Shown one piece after another: positions 42,819 to 52,113 of a DNA stretch of 64,000 nt. How positions within the stretch are numbered: the first letter of the stretch is position 1; the number at the start of each line of letters is the position of its first letter. This DNA comes from Brevundimonas aurantiaca (GTDB taxonomy: Bacteria > Pseudomonadota > Alphaproteobacteria > Caulobacterales > Caulobacteraceae): NCBI RefSeq assembly GCF_014199955.1, contig NZ_JACHOQ010000001.1, forward strand, positions 782,412 to 846,411, written 5' to 3'. Under the pieces are notes generated by a model, which ran no database searches, had not been told where the DNA came from, and worked only from the letters and a program-made list of their open reading frames with translations. The position numbers and the translations under genes were made by a program.

Positions 42819-44915
42819 TCAGAAGAAAAGCGGATCGCTGCGTTTCTCGGCCGGTTGGCGGCCTTCCGGCTGCTGGTCCGGCGGATCGCGCGGCGCCGGC
42901 TGGGGGGTGGCAGGGCGGACGGCGGGCTGGGCGGGCTGCGTCGGCTGAACCGGTTGGCCCGGCTCTTCGGCATAGGGATCGCCGGCCGCCGGGTCGGTCG
43001 GCTGGATCGGCAGACCGTCCTCGCCGATGCCCGACATCAGGTCGCCGATCGGGTCCGGCGCGACCCAGCCCTCGGGCATGGCGGGGCCGTCGGGGATGCG
43101 GGGCGCATTCAGGCGCGGCAGGGCCGCCTCCATGAAGCCCTTCCAGATGGCGGCGGGCGAGGAGCCGCCGGTCACGCCGCGCATGGCGGTGTTGTCGTCC
43201 TTGCCCACCCAGACGGCGGTGACGAAGCCGCCGGTGTAGCCGACGAACCAGGCGTCCTTATAGTCGGAGGTGGTGCCGGTCTTGCCCGCCAGGTCGCGCC
43301 CGGCGATGGCCGCGCTGCGCCCGGTGCCCGAGGTCATGACCCCGCGCAGCATCTGGTTCATGTAATAGAGGGGCGGATTGTTGATGGCCTGACCGCTCTG
43401 GCCGCTTGCGCGCTGATAGATGACGCGGCCCTGTGGCGTGCGGATGCGGCTGATGCCATAGGCCTCGACCCGGCGGCCGCCGTTGGCGAAGGCGTCATAG
43501 GCGGTGGCCATCTCCAGCGGCGAGACCTCGACGGCGCCCAGAGCCATGGCCGGCTCCAGACCGATCCGGCTTTCGATGCCCAGGCGCCGCGCGGCCCGGG
43601 CGACGCTGTCGCGGCCGATCTGGTCGGCGACGGAGGCCGCCACAGTATTGATTGATTGGGCCACCGCCTGAGACAGGGGCATGGGGCCGGCGAAGGTGTT
43701 GGAATAGTTCTTCGGCGACCAGTTGCCGATGGTGACCGGCTGATCGACCACCGGAGTCTGGGGCGTATAGCCGGCCTCGACCGCCGCCAGGTAGACGAAG
43801 GGTTTGAAGGCCGAACCCGCCTGACGCCGCGCCTCGACGGCGCGGTTGAACTGGCTGTCGGCATAGGAGCCGCCGCCGATCATGGCCCGCACCCGGCCGT
43901 CGCCGTCCAGGGCCACCAGGGCCGCCTGCTGCACCCCCTCGCCCTCGTCGCGGTCCAGAATGCGCCGCACCGAGCGTTCGGCCGCCGTCTGCAGGGTCAG
44001 GTCCAGGGTGGTTTCGACCACCAGATCCTCGGTCGGCTCGCCGACCAGGCCGCGGATCGACTGGTCCAGCCAGTCGATGAAATACTGGGCGTGCTGGGTC
44101 GCCAGGGTGCGCGACACGATGATGGGCTGGGTCACCGCCTGCTCGCGCTGGGCGGCGGTGATGACCCCGGCCTCCTCCATCTCGTTCAGCACGACGGTGG
44201 CGCGGTTGGCGGCCCGCTCGCTCTCTGACACCGGCGAATAGCGCGACGGCGCCTTCAACAGGCCGGCCAGAAGCGCGGCCTCGCCGACCGTCAGATCCTT
44301 GGCCGACTTGTCGAAATAGCGTTGCGACGCCGCCTCGATCCCATAGGCGCCGGCGCCGAAATAGACCCGGTTCAGATACAGGGCCAGGATCTCCTTCTTG
44401 GAGAATTTCATCTCCAGCCAGACCGCCAGCATCAGTTCCTGCACCTTGCGGCGCAGGTTCTGGTCCGGCGTCAGGAACAGGTTCTTGGCCAGCTGCTGCG
44501 TCAGGGTGGAGCCGCCCTGTACCACCCGGCCGGCGCGCATATTGGTGGCCATGGCCCGCATCATGCCGATGGGGTCGAAACCGGGGTGGTGATAGAAGCG
44601 CCGGTCCTCGATTGCGATGAAGGCGGCCGGCACATAGTCGGGCAGGGCGTCCAGATCCGCAGGCGGCGCCATCTGGGTGCCGCGCGTCGCGATCAGGGCG
44701 CCGTTGCGGTCCAGATAGGTGATCGAGGGCTGGCGATCGACATTATACAGGGTCGAGGTGTCGGGCAGGCCGCGCGCGAACACCGCAAAGAAGACCACCA
44801 GGAAGATCAGCCCCCAGACCGCCAGCACCGCGCCCCAGTAGAGCGCCTTCTGCAACGGCGTTCGGGCCGGCCTGTCGCCGCCCTGTTGTCCGCCCCCGAA
44901 CCCTGGACCCGCCAT
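42819..44915 (-). CDS. class A penicillin-binding protein 1A
   Basis: A 698-residue bifunctional peptidoglycan synthase. A short cytoplasmic N-terminus and one transmembrane helix (about 25-48) precede a GT51 glycosyltransferase domain with EDRRFYHHPGFD and GGSTLTQQLAKNLFL. The transpeptidase domain has the Ser of SAFKPF, SIN in AQSINTVAA, and KTGTTSDY. A C-terminal tail of about 80 residues rich in Pro, Gln and Asp ends SDPLFF. It is convergent with the metallopeptidase gene. Confidence 0.95.
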   Translation of the reverse strand: MAGPGFGGGQQGGDRPARTPLQKALYWGAVLAVWGLIFLVVFFAVFARGLPDTSTLYNVDRQPSITYLDRNGALIATRGTQMAPPADLDALPDYVPAAFIAIEDRRFYHHPGFDPIGMMRAMATNMRAGRVVQGGSTLTQQLAKNLFLTPDQNLRRKVQELMLAVWLEMKFSKKEILALYLNRVYFGAGAYGIEAASQRYFDKSAKDLTVGEAALLAGLLKAPSRYSPVSESERAANRATVVLNEMEEAGVITAAQREQAVTQPIIVSRTLATQHAQYFIDWLDQSIRGLVGEPTEDLVVETTLDLTLQTAAERSVRRILDRDEGEGVQQAALVALDGDGRVRAMIGGGSYADSQFNRAVEARRQAGSAFKPFVYLAAVEAGYTPQTPVVDQPVTIGNWSPKNYSNTFAGPMPLSQAVAQSINTVAASVADQIGRDSVARAARRLGIESRIGLEPAMALGAVEVSPLEMATAYDAFANGGRRVEAYGISRIRTPQGRVIYQRASGQSGQAINNPPLYYMNQMLRGVMTSGTGRSAAIAGRDLAGKTGTTSDYKDAWFVGYTGGFVTAVWVGKDDNTAMRGVTGGSSPAAIWKGFMEAALPRLNAPRIPDGPAMPEGWVAPDPIGDLMSGIGEDGLPIQPTDPAAGDPYAEEPGQPVQPTQPAQPAVRPATPQPAPRDPPDQQPEGRQPAEKRSDPLFF

Positions 44916-44994
44916 GACTTTCCTTCAGATGCCGCGCTGAGGCGGATTAGCTCATACCGACGTGTACCGCGTATGAACCGCCGCCGAAACGGCC

Positions 44995-45021
44995 CCGCTC
45001 ACTTCACGCCAGCGTGAGCGG
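44995..45021 (-). terminator. hairpin after the methyltransferase gene
   Basis: CCGCTCAC (44995-45002) and GTGAGCGG (45014-45021) form an 8-bp stem immediately after the stop codon of the minus-strand methyltransferase gene. No long T run follows. Confidence 0.5.
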
Positions 45022-45645
45022 CTATTTCGCCGAAAGAATGGCGCGGCGGGCCAGCCAGACGCCGGTCTCGGCCCCGTCGGCTTCCATTGAGAGACCGGCC
45101 TCCGCCAGCAGGGCGCGATAGGCGGCGGGATCCAGACTGCCGTGATAGAGGGGTTCGCCACGCCATTCCCCGATCGTTTCGCCATGGGCGGGGCCGCTAG
45201 TGAACATCAGCCGACCGCCGGGCCCCACCTGGTTCGCCAGGGCGGGCAGAACCCGCAATTGATCGTCAGGCGTCAGGTGAAAGAGGCTGTGCCAGGCCAG
45301 GACGCCGTCGAACATCCCGTCAGGCGGCGGATTCCGCATGTCGGCGATCTCCCAGACGCCGGACGGCAGGGTCTGGCGCGCATGGGCGATGAGGGCCGGC
45401 GAGGAATCCCGCCCCACGACCCTGAACCCCCGCGCCAGCAGGGCCGCGCCGATCGGCCAGCCCGAACCGCAGCCGACGTCGAGAAGACGGGCGTTCGACG
45501 GCAGGTCGGCGACAAACCGGTCCAGCCATTCGGCCTCGTTTGGACCGTTCGGTCCCGCATAGAGGGACGGGCCGCGGTCGGCGATCCAGCCCTCGGCCCC
45601 ATCCTGATAGAGGCCGATCACCCGATCCGCCGCCGGATGGCTCAT
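45022..45645 (-). CDS. class I SAM-dependent methyltransferase
   Basis: A 207-residue Rossmann methyltransferase. Motif I is LLDVGCGSGWPIG, an acidic residue follows at VVGRDSSP, and motif post-I reaches EIADMRNPPPDGMFDGVLAWHSLFHL. It resembles small-molecule methyltransferases of the Methyltransf_25 group; the substrate is unknown. It overlaps the upstream hydrolase gene by four bases, so the two are probably an operon. Confidence 0.85.
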   Translation of the reverse strand: MSHPAADRVIGLYQDGAEGWIADRGPSLYAGPNGPNEAEWLDRFVADLPSNARLLDVGCGSGWPIGAALLARGFRVVGRDSSPALIAHARQTLPSGVWEIADMRNPPPDGMFDGVLAWHSLFHLTPDDQLRVLPALANQVGPGGRLMFTSGPAHGETIGEWRGEPLYHGSLDPAAYRALLAEAGLSMEADGAETGVWLARRAILSAK

Positions 45646-46613
45646 CGCGCCAGAAAGGCGTCCAGCTCGCCGTAGAAGGCCTGGGGCTGGTCGAACATGA
45701 TGAAGTGGGCGCTGTCGTCGATCCGCTTCAGGGTCACGCCCGGCAGGCCGGCGTAGGACATCTGATAGACGGCGTCGGTGATCTGGGGCGTCATGCGCGG
45801 GTCGTTGAACTTGACGTAGACGACCTCGGTCGGGGCCGTGATCTTGGCCAGTTCGGGGCGCAGGTCGGTCGCCACCAGTTCGCGGAAGGCGGCGGCCGAG
45901 ACCTTCTGATCGCTGGTCCGCATGTCCTCCAGCGCCTCTTCACGGCGGCTTTCGGTATTGATCATGCCGTTGATGGAGGCGGTCGCCTGGGCGACATAGG
46001 CCTCGCGCGGGCTGTTGGCCTGGGCGGCCCAGATCTGGTCCGCGACCGGCTTGACGCTGTCGGCCGTGGTTCCGGGCGGTCCGAACATGGCGCCCATGAA
46101 GGGGATCATGTCCACCACCATAAGACGGCCGACGCTGTCGGGATGGCGCGCGGCCAGCATCAGGCCGATGGTCCCGCCCATCGAATGGCCGACGACGGCG
46201 GGCTTGAACAGGTGGTTCTCGCGGATATAGCGGGCGATTTCGTCGGCGACCGGTGCGGCGACGGGGGTCGGGGCGCCCCCGGTCTGGGCGTTGCCTTCGG
46301 CCGGGGCGCCGGCGAAGCCCTGGACATGGATGCGGTGAACGCGCCAGCCGACCCCGTCCTGGGCCGTCAGATGATCCACCGTCCCCTGCCAGATTTCCGG
46401 CGAAGAGCTGAGGCCGGGGATCAGGATGATGTCGCGCCCGTCCATGTCGCCGTCGATGCGGACGTGGATGCGGTCGGAGGCGAAGTCCGCATGGTTGTGG
46501 CCGTGCGCCGAGCCGTGCTCGGAATGGGTCCCGTGGCTGTTCTGGGCTTCGGCCTGGGCCTGAACCGTGGTGGCGGCGAAAAGGGCCGCAGCGAAACTCA
46601 AGGCGCGAAACAT
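45642..46613 (-). CDS. exported alpha/beta hydrolase with His-rich N-terminal segment
   Basis: A 323-residue protein. A signal peptide (MFRALSFAAALFAATTVQAQA) is followed by NSHGTHSEHGSAHGHNH, six His in 15 residues. The alpha/beta hydrolase core has IILIPGLSS, nucleophile VGHSMGGTIGL, a later Asp near KFNDPRM and the catalytic His in DDSAHFIMFDQP. It is probably periplasmic; the His stretch may bind metal. Start 46613 is supported by GGGGAG seven bases upstream. It is divergent from the Rieske gene. Confidence 0.87.
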   Translation of the reverse strand: MFRALSFAAALFAATTVQAQAEAQNSHGTHSEHGSAHGHNHADFASDRIHVRIDGDMDGRDIILIPGLSSSPEIWQGTVDHLTAQDGVGWRVHRIHVQGFAGAPAEGNAQTGGAPTPVAAPVADEIARYIRENHLFKPAVVGHSMGGTIGLMLAARHPDSVGRLMVVDMIPFMGAMFGPPGTTADSVKPVADQIWAAQANSPREAYVAQATASINGMINTESRREEALEDMRTSDQKVSAAAFRELVATDLRPELAKITAPTEVVYVKFNDPRMTPQITDAVYQMSYAGLPGVTLKRIDDSAHFIMFDQPQAFYGELDAFLAR

Positions 46614-46652
46614 GGCGAAACTCCCCTGTGAAGCCATCCTTATGACGTCTTC

Positions 46653-46669
46653 ACTTTGCATTGTAAAGT
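46653..46669. promoter_or_regulatory. palindrome between divergent hydrolase and Rieske genes
   Basis: ACTTTGCATTGTAAAGT is a 17-base palindrome with seven of eight pairs matched. It lies 40 bases from the hydrolase start and 54 bases from the Rieske start, a position suited to an operator acting on both promoters. The cognate regulator is unknown. Confidence 0.5.
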
Positions 46670-46722
46670 TCTCTGAGGACTTCGTGAGGACAGACCCCGC
46701 GTCCCTCTGTTATGAGGCGCGC

Positions 46723-47853
46723 ATGAAGCCCGCAGACGCCGCTCCCGTCCAGCCCCCTCAAGCCGAAGCCGCCCCGTCCAAGAGCGGCGCCCAGCCGTTC
46801 GGCAAGGGATTCGTCGCCGACGCCTGGTATTTCGTCGCCCTGTCGCGCGACGTCGCCCCGGCCGGGCTGAAACGCTATGAGATCATGGGCGAACCCGTCC
46901 TGATCGGCCGCACCCGCGCGGGGGCCGTCTATGGGATGCGCGACATCTGCCCCCACCGCGCCGCCCCCCTGTCGGCCGGGAAGCTGGTGGAGAAGCCCGG
47001 CGAGGGCGAGACGATCGAATGCCCCTATCACGGCTGGCGCTTCCGGCCCGACGGGGTCTGCGCCGCCATTCCGTCCCTGGTCGAGGATCAGGCGTTCGAG
47101 GCGAACCGCATCAAGGTGCGGTCCTATCCGGTGCGCGAGAGCCAAGGCATGGTCTTCGTCTGGATGGCCTCGGACGCCCGCAATCCGTCAGAACCGGACC
47201 ATGAGCCCCCCGTCTTCCCCGGCGTCGTCGGATCCGGCCCGAAACTGGTCGAATGGATGGAGTTCGACAGCCATATCGACCATGCCGTCGTCGGCCTGAT
47301 GGACCCGGCCCACGGCCCCTATGTCCACCAGCAATGGTGGTGGCGGTCCGAACATTCGATGCACGAAAAGGCCAAGGCCTTCGCACCCGTAGACTTCGGC
47401 TGGGCCATGGTGCGCCATGCCCCCTCGTCCAACAGCCGCCTCTACAAGATCCTGGGCGGCGCCCCGGCGACCGAGATCACCTTCCGCCTGCCCGGCTATC
47501 GCTGGGAACATATCCAGGTCGGCGAAAAACAGGTCCTGGCCCTGACCTGCCTGACCCCGATCAGCGACACCAAGACCCGCATCACCCAGATCTTCTGGTC
47601 CGACCACTGGGTCTTCGACCTGGCCAAGCCCTTCCTGCGCCTGGGGGTGGTCGCCTTCCTGAAACAGGACGGCGGCATGGTGAACCTGCAGAACGAGGGC
47701 CTGCGCTACGACCCCGCCCTGATCTGGATCGACGACGCCGATAAACAGGCCAAATGGTACCAGCAGCTCAAGCGCGAATGGACCAGGAGCCGCGCAGAGG
47801 GGCGGGCGTTCGCCAATCCGATCCAGCCCGTGACGCTTCGGTGGAAGAGCTGA
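46723..47853 (+). CDS. Rieske-type aromatic ring-hydroxylating oxygenase
   Basis: A 376-residue oxygenase with an N-terminal Rieske cluster (DICPHRAAPLS and CPYHGWRF) and a C-terminal mononuclear-iron domain, where ligands are likely in MEFDSHIDHAVVGLMDPAHGPY. It acts on an aromatic or terpenoid-like substrate that the sequence does not identify; it resembles the single-component alpha type (vanillate demethylase-like). The ATG at 46723 has a GAGG site. The NADH reductase at 3973-5178 is of the type that could supply electrons, but it is far away. Confidence 0.9.
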   Translation: MKPADAAPVQPPQAEAAPSKSGAQPFGKGFVADAWYFVALSRDVAPAGLKRYEIMGEPVLIGRTRAGAVYGMRDICPHRAAPLSAGKLVEKPGEGETIECPYHGWRFRPDGVCAAIPSLVEDQAFEANRIKVRSYPVRESQGMVFVWMASDARNPSEPDHEPPVFPGVVGSGPKLVEWMEFDSHIDHAVVGLMDPAHGPYVHQQWWWRSEHSMHEKAKAFAPVDFGWAMVRHAPSSNSRLYKILGGAPATEITFRLPGYRWEHIQVGEKQVLALTCLTPISDTKTRITQIFWSDHWVFDLAKPFLRLGVVAFLKQDGGMVNLQNEGLRYDPALIWIDDADKQAKWYQQLKREWTRSRAEGRAFANPIQPVTLRWKS

Positions 47854-47861
47854 CACAAAAC

Positions 47862-48017
47862 GACCCTCTCCCGCTTGCGGGAGAGGTGGCCCGGCGTCCG
47901 CGCAGCGGACCAGGGTCGGAGAGGGAAGTCTTGCTTAAAGCAAGAAGACTTCCCCCATCGTCAGCCGTCTCGCTCTGCTCGACGAGCTGACACTTCCCCC
48001 GCGAGCGGGGGAAGGTC
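47862..48017. repeat. family B intergenic repeat, copy 5
   Basis: A full composite copy in the convergent gap between the Rieske gene and the PfkB kinase gene, same orientation as the other copies. Confidence 0.88.
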
Positions 48018-48021
48018 CGGA

Positions 48022-49038
48022 TTACACCCTCAGCCCATGCTCCCCGGCCAGGTCGGCCAGTTTCACCATCGGGCGCGGGCCCCAGTGGGCGATGACTTCG
48101 GACGCGGCCAGGGAGCCCAGTTTCCCGGCCTCCTCCAGCGACAGACCGCGCGCCAGACCCAAGAGAAAGCCGGCGGCGTACTGGTCGCCGGCGCCCGTGG
48201 TGTCGATCACCTTGGCGACCGGATAGGCGGCGACCGCGACACGGTCCTCGCCCTTGATCACCACCGAGCCCTGCTCGCCGCGCGTCACGGCGGCGATCTC
48301 GACGATGGCGGCCAGTTTGGCGGCGGCGGCGTCGAAGTCTTCGGTCTCGAACAGGGCGCCCAGCTCGGCCTCATTGGCCAGGACGATGTCGGCCGACTGT
48401 TCGATGAAGCTCAGCAGTTCGGCGCGCCAGCGGGCGACGACGAAGGTGTCCGACAGGGTGATGGCCACCTTGCGGCCGGCCTTGTGCGCGGCGGCGGCGG
48501 CGCGTTCGAAGGCGGCGCGCGCCGGGGCCGGGTCGAACAGATAGCCTTCCAGATAGACGATCTGGCTGGCGCCGATCAGGGCCTCGTCGATGTCGTCGGC
48601 GTAAAGCTGGTTGGCCGCGCCCAGGAAGGTCGCCATGGTCCGCGCCCCGTCCGACAAGACATTGATCAGGCAGCGGCCGGTGCCGAAACCCTGATCGGCC
48701 CCGCCGGTCAGGACCGGGGTGTCGAAATGGACGCCGGCGGCGCGGATGTCGTGGGTGAAGACCTGACCCAGGACGTCGTCGGCCACCTTGCCGATATAGG
48801 CAGCCCGGCCGCCGAAGGAGCCGACGCCGGCGACGGTGTTGCCGGCCGATCCGCCAGAGGCCTCGACGCCCGGCGCCATGGCGTCATACAGGGCGGCGCT
48901 GCGTTCGGCGTCGACCAGCTGCATGGAGTTGGGGGCCAGGTCCTGGGCCGTCAGAAAGGCGGCGTCGCAGGGGCTGAGCACGTCGACGATGGCGTTGCCG
49001 ACGGCGCAGACGTCATATTGGGCGGTGTTCTGGGTCAT
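48022..49038 (-). CDS. PfkB family kinase, probable adenosine kinase
   Basis: A 338-residue ribokinase-fold kinase. It begins YDVCAVGNAIVDVL, has the substrate-site GGSAGNTVAGVGSFGGRAAYIGKV, and the ATP and catalytic motif DTTGAGDQYAAGFLLGLARG. The AGNT and IGKVADD arrangement matches the adenosine-kinase-like group common in alphaproteobacteria; a sugar substrate cannot be excluded. Divergent from the ATP-grasp gene. Confidence 0.87.
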   Translation of the reverse strand: MTQNTAQYDVCAVGNAIVDVLSPCDAAFLTAQDLAPNSMQLVDAERSAALYDAMAPGVEASGGSAGNTVAGVGSFGGRAAYIGKVADDVLGQVFTHDIRAAGVHFDTPVLTGGADQGFGTGRCLINVLSDGARTMATFLGAANQLYADDIDEALIGASQIVYLEGYLFDPAPARAAFERAAAAAHKAGRKVAITLSDTFVVARWRAELLSFIEQSADIVLANEAELGALFETEDFDAAAAKLAAIVEIAAVTRGEQGSVVIKGEDRVAVAAYPVAKVIDTTGAGDQYAAGFLLGLARGLSLEEAGKLGSLAASEVIAHWGPRPMVKLADLAGEHGLRV

Positions 49039-49082
49039 GGGCGCGCCTTAGCGGTTGAAGACCGGCACGTCACCCGAAAACC

Positions 49083-49100
49083 TATAAGGAAGCCCTTATA
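49083..49100. promoter_or_regulatory. perfect inverted repeat between divergent kinase and ATP-grasp genes
   Basis: TATAAGG-AAGC-CCTTATA, with 7-bp perfect arms, lies 45 bases from the kinase start and 31 bases from the ATP-grasp start. It is AT-rich in GC-rich surroundings and could be a shared operator or promoter element. Confidence 0.45.
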
Positions 49101-49130
49101 TGTATCGGCCGGTTGCGATAGGCAGGGCGC

Positions 49131-49997
49131 ATGACCCGGATCGCCGTCCTGACCCCCGACCCCGCCGACAAATCCTACATCGGCCGCTGGCCCGAGGTGT
49201 TGGCGCGTCTGAAGGCCACGCTGGAGACGACCGGCGCAGAGATCACGCCCACGCCCTGGAGCGACCATGTCGAGGACGCCTCGGGGCTGGAGGGCCATGA
49301 CCTGATCCTGCCGGTCATCGCCTGGGGCTATCACCGCGACCACGCCCGCTGGCTGAAGGCCTGCGCGACCTGGGCGACGGCCGGCCTGCCGATCGCCAAT
49401 CCGGCCTCGGTCCTGGGTTGGAATTCGGACAAGACCTATCTGGCCCGGTTGGCGGACAAGGGCGTGCCCATTCCCCCGACCCGCTGGAGCGAGGCGATCA
49501 CCCAGGACCAGGTGGACGCCGCCTTCGCCGAAACCGGCGCCCCGACCCTCATCATAAAACCGACGGTGTCCGCTGGCGCCTTCCGCACCCTGCGCCTGAC
49601 GCCGGGACAGCCCCTGACCGAGGCGCCGGAAGGTCCGGCCATGATCCAGCCCTATCTGAAGTCGATCGAGACCGAGGGAGAGACCTCCCTGCTCTTCTTC
49701 GGCGGCCGGTTCAGCCATGCAGTCAACAAGCGGCCGGTCCCCGGCGACTTCCGCATCCAGATCCAGTTCGGCGGCCTCTACACGACCGTGACGCCCGACG
49801 CGGCCGCATTCGCCCTGGCCGAACAGGTGCTGGCGGCGGTCGAGGAGCCCCTGCTCTACGCCCGCATCGACCTGGCGCGCGACGACGCCGGCGCCTGGGT
49901 GCTGATGGAGGCCGAGCTGATCGAGCCCGACTTCTATCTGGACCATGACTCGGCGAACGGCGCCGGATTCGCCGAAGCGGTTCGAAACCGCCTTTAG
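49131..49997 (+). CDS. RimK/glutathione-synthetase-like ATP-grasp protein
   Basis: A 288-residue ATP-grasp enzyme without a recognised substrate. The N-terminal pre-ATP-grasp part ([34 protein letters not shown]) is followed by [20 protein letters not shown], the nucleotide lysine in [30 protein letters not shown] and the metal-binding end [13 protein letters not shown]. It should form an amide or similar bond with ATP. It converges with the methyl-accepting gene by a four-base overlap. Confidence 0.85.
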   Translation: MTRIAVLTPDPADKSYIGRWPEVLARLKATLETTGAEITPTPWSDHVEDASGLEGHDLILPVIAWGYHRDHARWLKACATWATAGLPIANPASVLGWNSDKTYLARLADKGVPIPPTRWSEAITQDQVDAAFAETGAPTLIIKPTVSAGAFRTLRLTPGQPLTEAPEGPAMIQPYLKSIETEGETSLLFFGGRFSHAVNKRPVPGDFRIQIQFGGLYTTVTPDAAAFALAEQVLAAVEEPLLYARIDLARDDAGAWVLMEAELIEPDFYLDHDSANGAGFAEAVRNRL

Positions 49998-51472
49998 AAG
50001 GCTTGCCACTCGCCTGCCGCAGCGACCAGACGCGGGCGAGGGCGCAGGGTTTCGGCGGCGAAGGCTTCGATCCGGGCCTGGGCTTGGCGGATCGGCGCGG
50101 GAGCCGCCTCGCCTTGCCCCTCGGACAGTCGGAACCGGCCGACCAGTTCGGCCAGGTCGGTCGCCTCGCGGTCGAGGCTCAGGCTGGCGGCCGTCGATTC
50201 CTCGACCATCGCAGCATTTTGCTGAGTGACCTGGTCCATGTCGTTGACGGCGTTGTTGACCTCGGCCAGGGCCACGGCCTGTTCCTGGGTCGAGGCGCGG
50301 ATTTCGGCCATCAGGTGCGTGACGTCGTGGATGCGCGTGGCGATGCCCGAAAGCGCCTCGCCCGATTCCCGCACCAGTTTGACGCCGGACTCGACCTGAG
50401 CGCTGGAGGTGGAGATCAAGGCCTTGATCTCGCGGGCCGAGTCGGCGGACCGCTGGGCCAGGGCGCGGACCTCGGAGGCCACGACCGCAAAGCCGCGACC
50501 AGCCTCGCCCGCCCGGGCCGCCTCGACCCCGGCATTGAGCGCCAAAAGATTGGTCTGGAAGGCGATCTCGTCGATGACGCCGATGATCTGGCCGATCTGG
50601 GCGGAGGAGGCCTCGATCTGCTCCATGGCGGAGACGGCGCGCTGAACCACGGCGCCGCCGGTCTCGGCCTGGGTGCGGGTCTGGCCCACGACCGCATCGG
50701 CGGACTGGGCGTTCTCGGCTGTCCGGCGCACGGTGGCGGTGATCTGGTCCAGGGCGGCGGCGGTCTCTTCCAGTCCGGCGGCCTGACGCTCGGTGCGGCG
50801 CGACAGGTCTTCGGCGGCGCTGCTGATCTCATTGGCGCCGGACTGCATGGAGGCCGCATTGACGCGAATGACCGCCACCGCCTGATCCAGGGCGGCGATC
50901 GCTCGATTGAAGTCTTCGCGCAGAACCGCATAGTCGCCGGGGAAGGCGTCGGTGATCCTGTAGGACAGATCGCCGGCCGCCAGGGCGGACAGGGCGCGCC
51001 CGGTCGATTGGACCACCGAGGCCTGAACCTGGGCGGCGAGACGGTCCGCCTCCAGACGCCGCTCGCGCTCGGCCTCGACGGCGGTGATGTCGGTGGCGAA
51101 CTTGACCACCTTGCACGGCTTTCCGTCGATGTCGAAGATCGGATTGTAGCTGGCCTCGATGACCACGCGCGCGCCGTTCTTGGCGTAGCGGACGAACTTG
51201 TCGGCGATGAATTCGCCCGCATTCAGCCGGCGCCACAGGTCGGCGTAGGCGGGCGTATTGGCGTCTTGCGGATCGACGAAGATGCGGTGGTGGGCGCCCT
51301 GCACCTCATCCAGGCGGTAGCCCATCACGGATAAGAAGTTCTCGTTCGCCTCCAGGATCGTCCCGTCCAGGGCGAATTCGATGACCGCCTGCGACCGCTT
51401 CAGCGCCGCGACCATGCCGGTCAGTTCCTGAAGCTCTTGTTGCTGGCGACGCTTCTGCGCTGTGCCGAACAT
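49994..51472 (-). CDS. soluble PAS-containing methyl-accepting chemotaxis protein
   Basis: A 492-residue receptor with no transmembrane segment. An N-terminal PAS domain ([23 protein letters not shown], about 30-145) is followed by a HAMP-like linker (about 165-220) and a signalling domain with the hairpin tip [39 protein letters not shown]. The last five residues EWQAF match the xWxxF tether that binds CheR/CheB. The PAS FAD/haem/oxygen specificity is unknown. Confidence 0.93.
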   Translation of the reverse strand: MFGTAQKRRQQQELQELTGMVAALKRSQAVIEFALDGTILEANENFLSVMGYRLDEVQGAHHRIFVDPQDANTPAYADLWRRLNAGEFIADKFVRYAKNGARVVIEASYNPIFDIDGKPCKVVKFATDITAVEAERERRLEADRLAAQVQASVVQSTGRALSALAAGDLSYRITDAFPGDYAVLREDFNRAIAALDQAVAVIRVNAASMQSGANEISSAAEDLSRRTERQAAGLEETAAALDQITATVRRTAENAQSADAVVGQTRTQAETGGAVVQRAVSAMEQIEASSAQIGQIIGVIDEIAFQTNLLALNAGVEAARAGEAGRGFAVVASEVRALAQRSADSAREIKALISTSSAQVESGVKLVRESGEALSGIATRIHDVTHLMAEIRASTQEQAVALAEVNNAVNDMDQVTQQNAAMVEESTAASLSLDREATDLAELVGRFRLSEGQGEAAPAPIRQAQARIEAFAAETLRPRPRLVAAAGEWQAF

Positions 51473-51529
51473 TCCACACTCCTGTGTCTTCGTCGGAGGG
51501 TTATCGGCGAGATTGCCTAATGATTGATT

Positions 51530-51545
51530 ATATCAAATTTGATAT
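51530..51545. promoter_or_regulatory. perfect palindrome upstream of ohrR
   Basis: ATATCAAATTTGATAT is a perfect 16-base palindrome in an AT-rich stretch between the methyl-accepting gene and the OhrR-type gene. It fits the size and symmetry of MarR/OhrR operators and lies 83 bases before the regulator start, so autoregulation is likely. Confidence 0.6.
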
Positions 51546-51627
51546 TTTTGATTTTTTCAGGTTTTGTGCTTAACAACCGGTGTTTGGGTGCGAACTCGCG
51601 CCCCCGCGGCGGCTCGAGGAGGGCGAA

Positions 51628-52107
51628 ATGGCGAAGGCGCAGATTGGTTCCGACGGGTTCCGCGATCTGGAGATCGACGCCCAGCTGTGCCTGGCGCTTC
51701 AGACCGGAGCCAGTCTGGTGACGCGCATCTATCGACGTCTGCTCGACCCCCTGGGTCTGACCCACCCCCAGTATCTGATCCTGCTGGCCCTGTGGGAGAG
51801 CGGGCGTCCCCTGACCATGGGCGAGATTGGTCGGCGCACGCACATGGAGACCGGCGCCCTGACGCCTCAGGTCAAGCGGATGGAGGCGTCCGGCCTTCTG
51901 ACCCGGCGACGCGACGCCGAGGACGAGCGTCGGGTCTGGGTCGAGCCCACCGAAGCGGGCTGGTCCCTGCGTGAGAAGGTGCTGGGCGTGCGTTGCCAGG
52001 TGGTGGAGCGCCTCCCCTTGTCCGGCGCCCAGATCGCCGAACTGCGCACCATCCTGCAGACGATGAATGCGGATATGGAAGCCGCAGAGGCGGCGAACGC
52101 CGCCTGA
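51628..52107 (+). CDS. OhrR-type organic-peroxide-sensing MarR regulator
   Basis: A 159-residue MarR protein. The N-terminal IDAQLCLALQTGASLVTRIYRRLLDPLGLTHPQYL resembles OhrR closely, with reactive Cys21; a second Cys123 (GVRCQV) matches the resolving cysteine of two-cysteine OhrR proteins (positions 22 and 127 in Xanthomonas). The recognition helix is METGALTPQVKRMEASGL and the wing DAEDERRVWVEPT. Start 51628 has a GAGGAGGG site. No ohr peroxidase gene is adjacent, so its targets lie elsewhere. Confidence 0.85.
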   Translation: MAKAQIGSDGFRDLEIDAQLCLALQTGASLVTRIYRRLLDPLGLTHPQYLILLALWESGRPLTMGEIGRRTHMETGALTPQVKRMEASGLLTRRRDAEDERRVWVEPTEAGWSLREKVLGVRCQVVERLPLSGAQIAELRTILQTMNADMEAAEAANAA

Positions 52108-52113
52108 AGCCCC

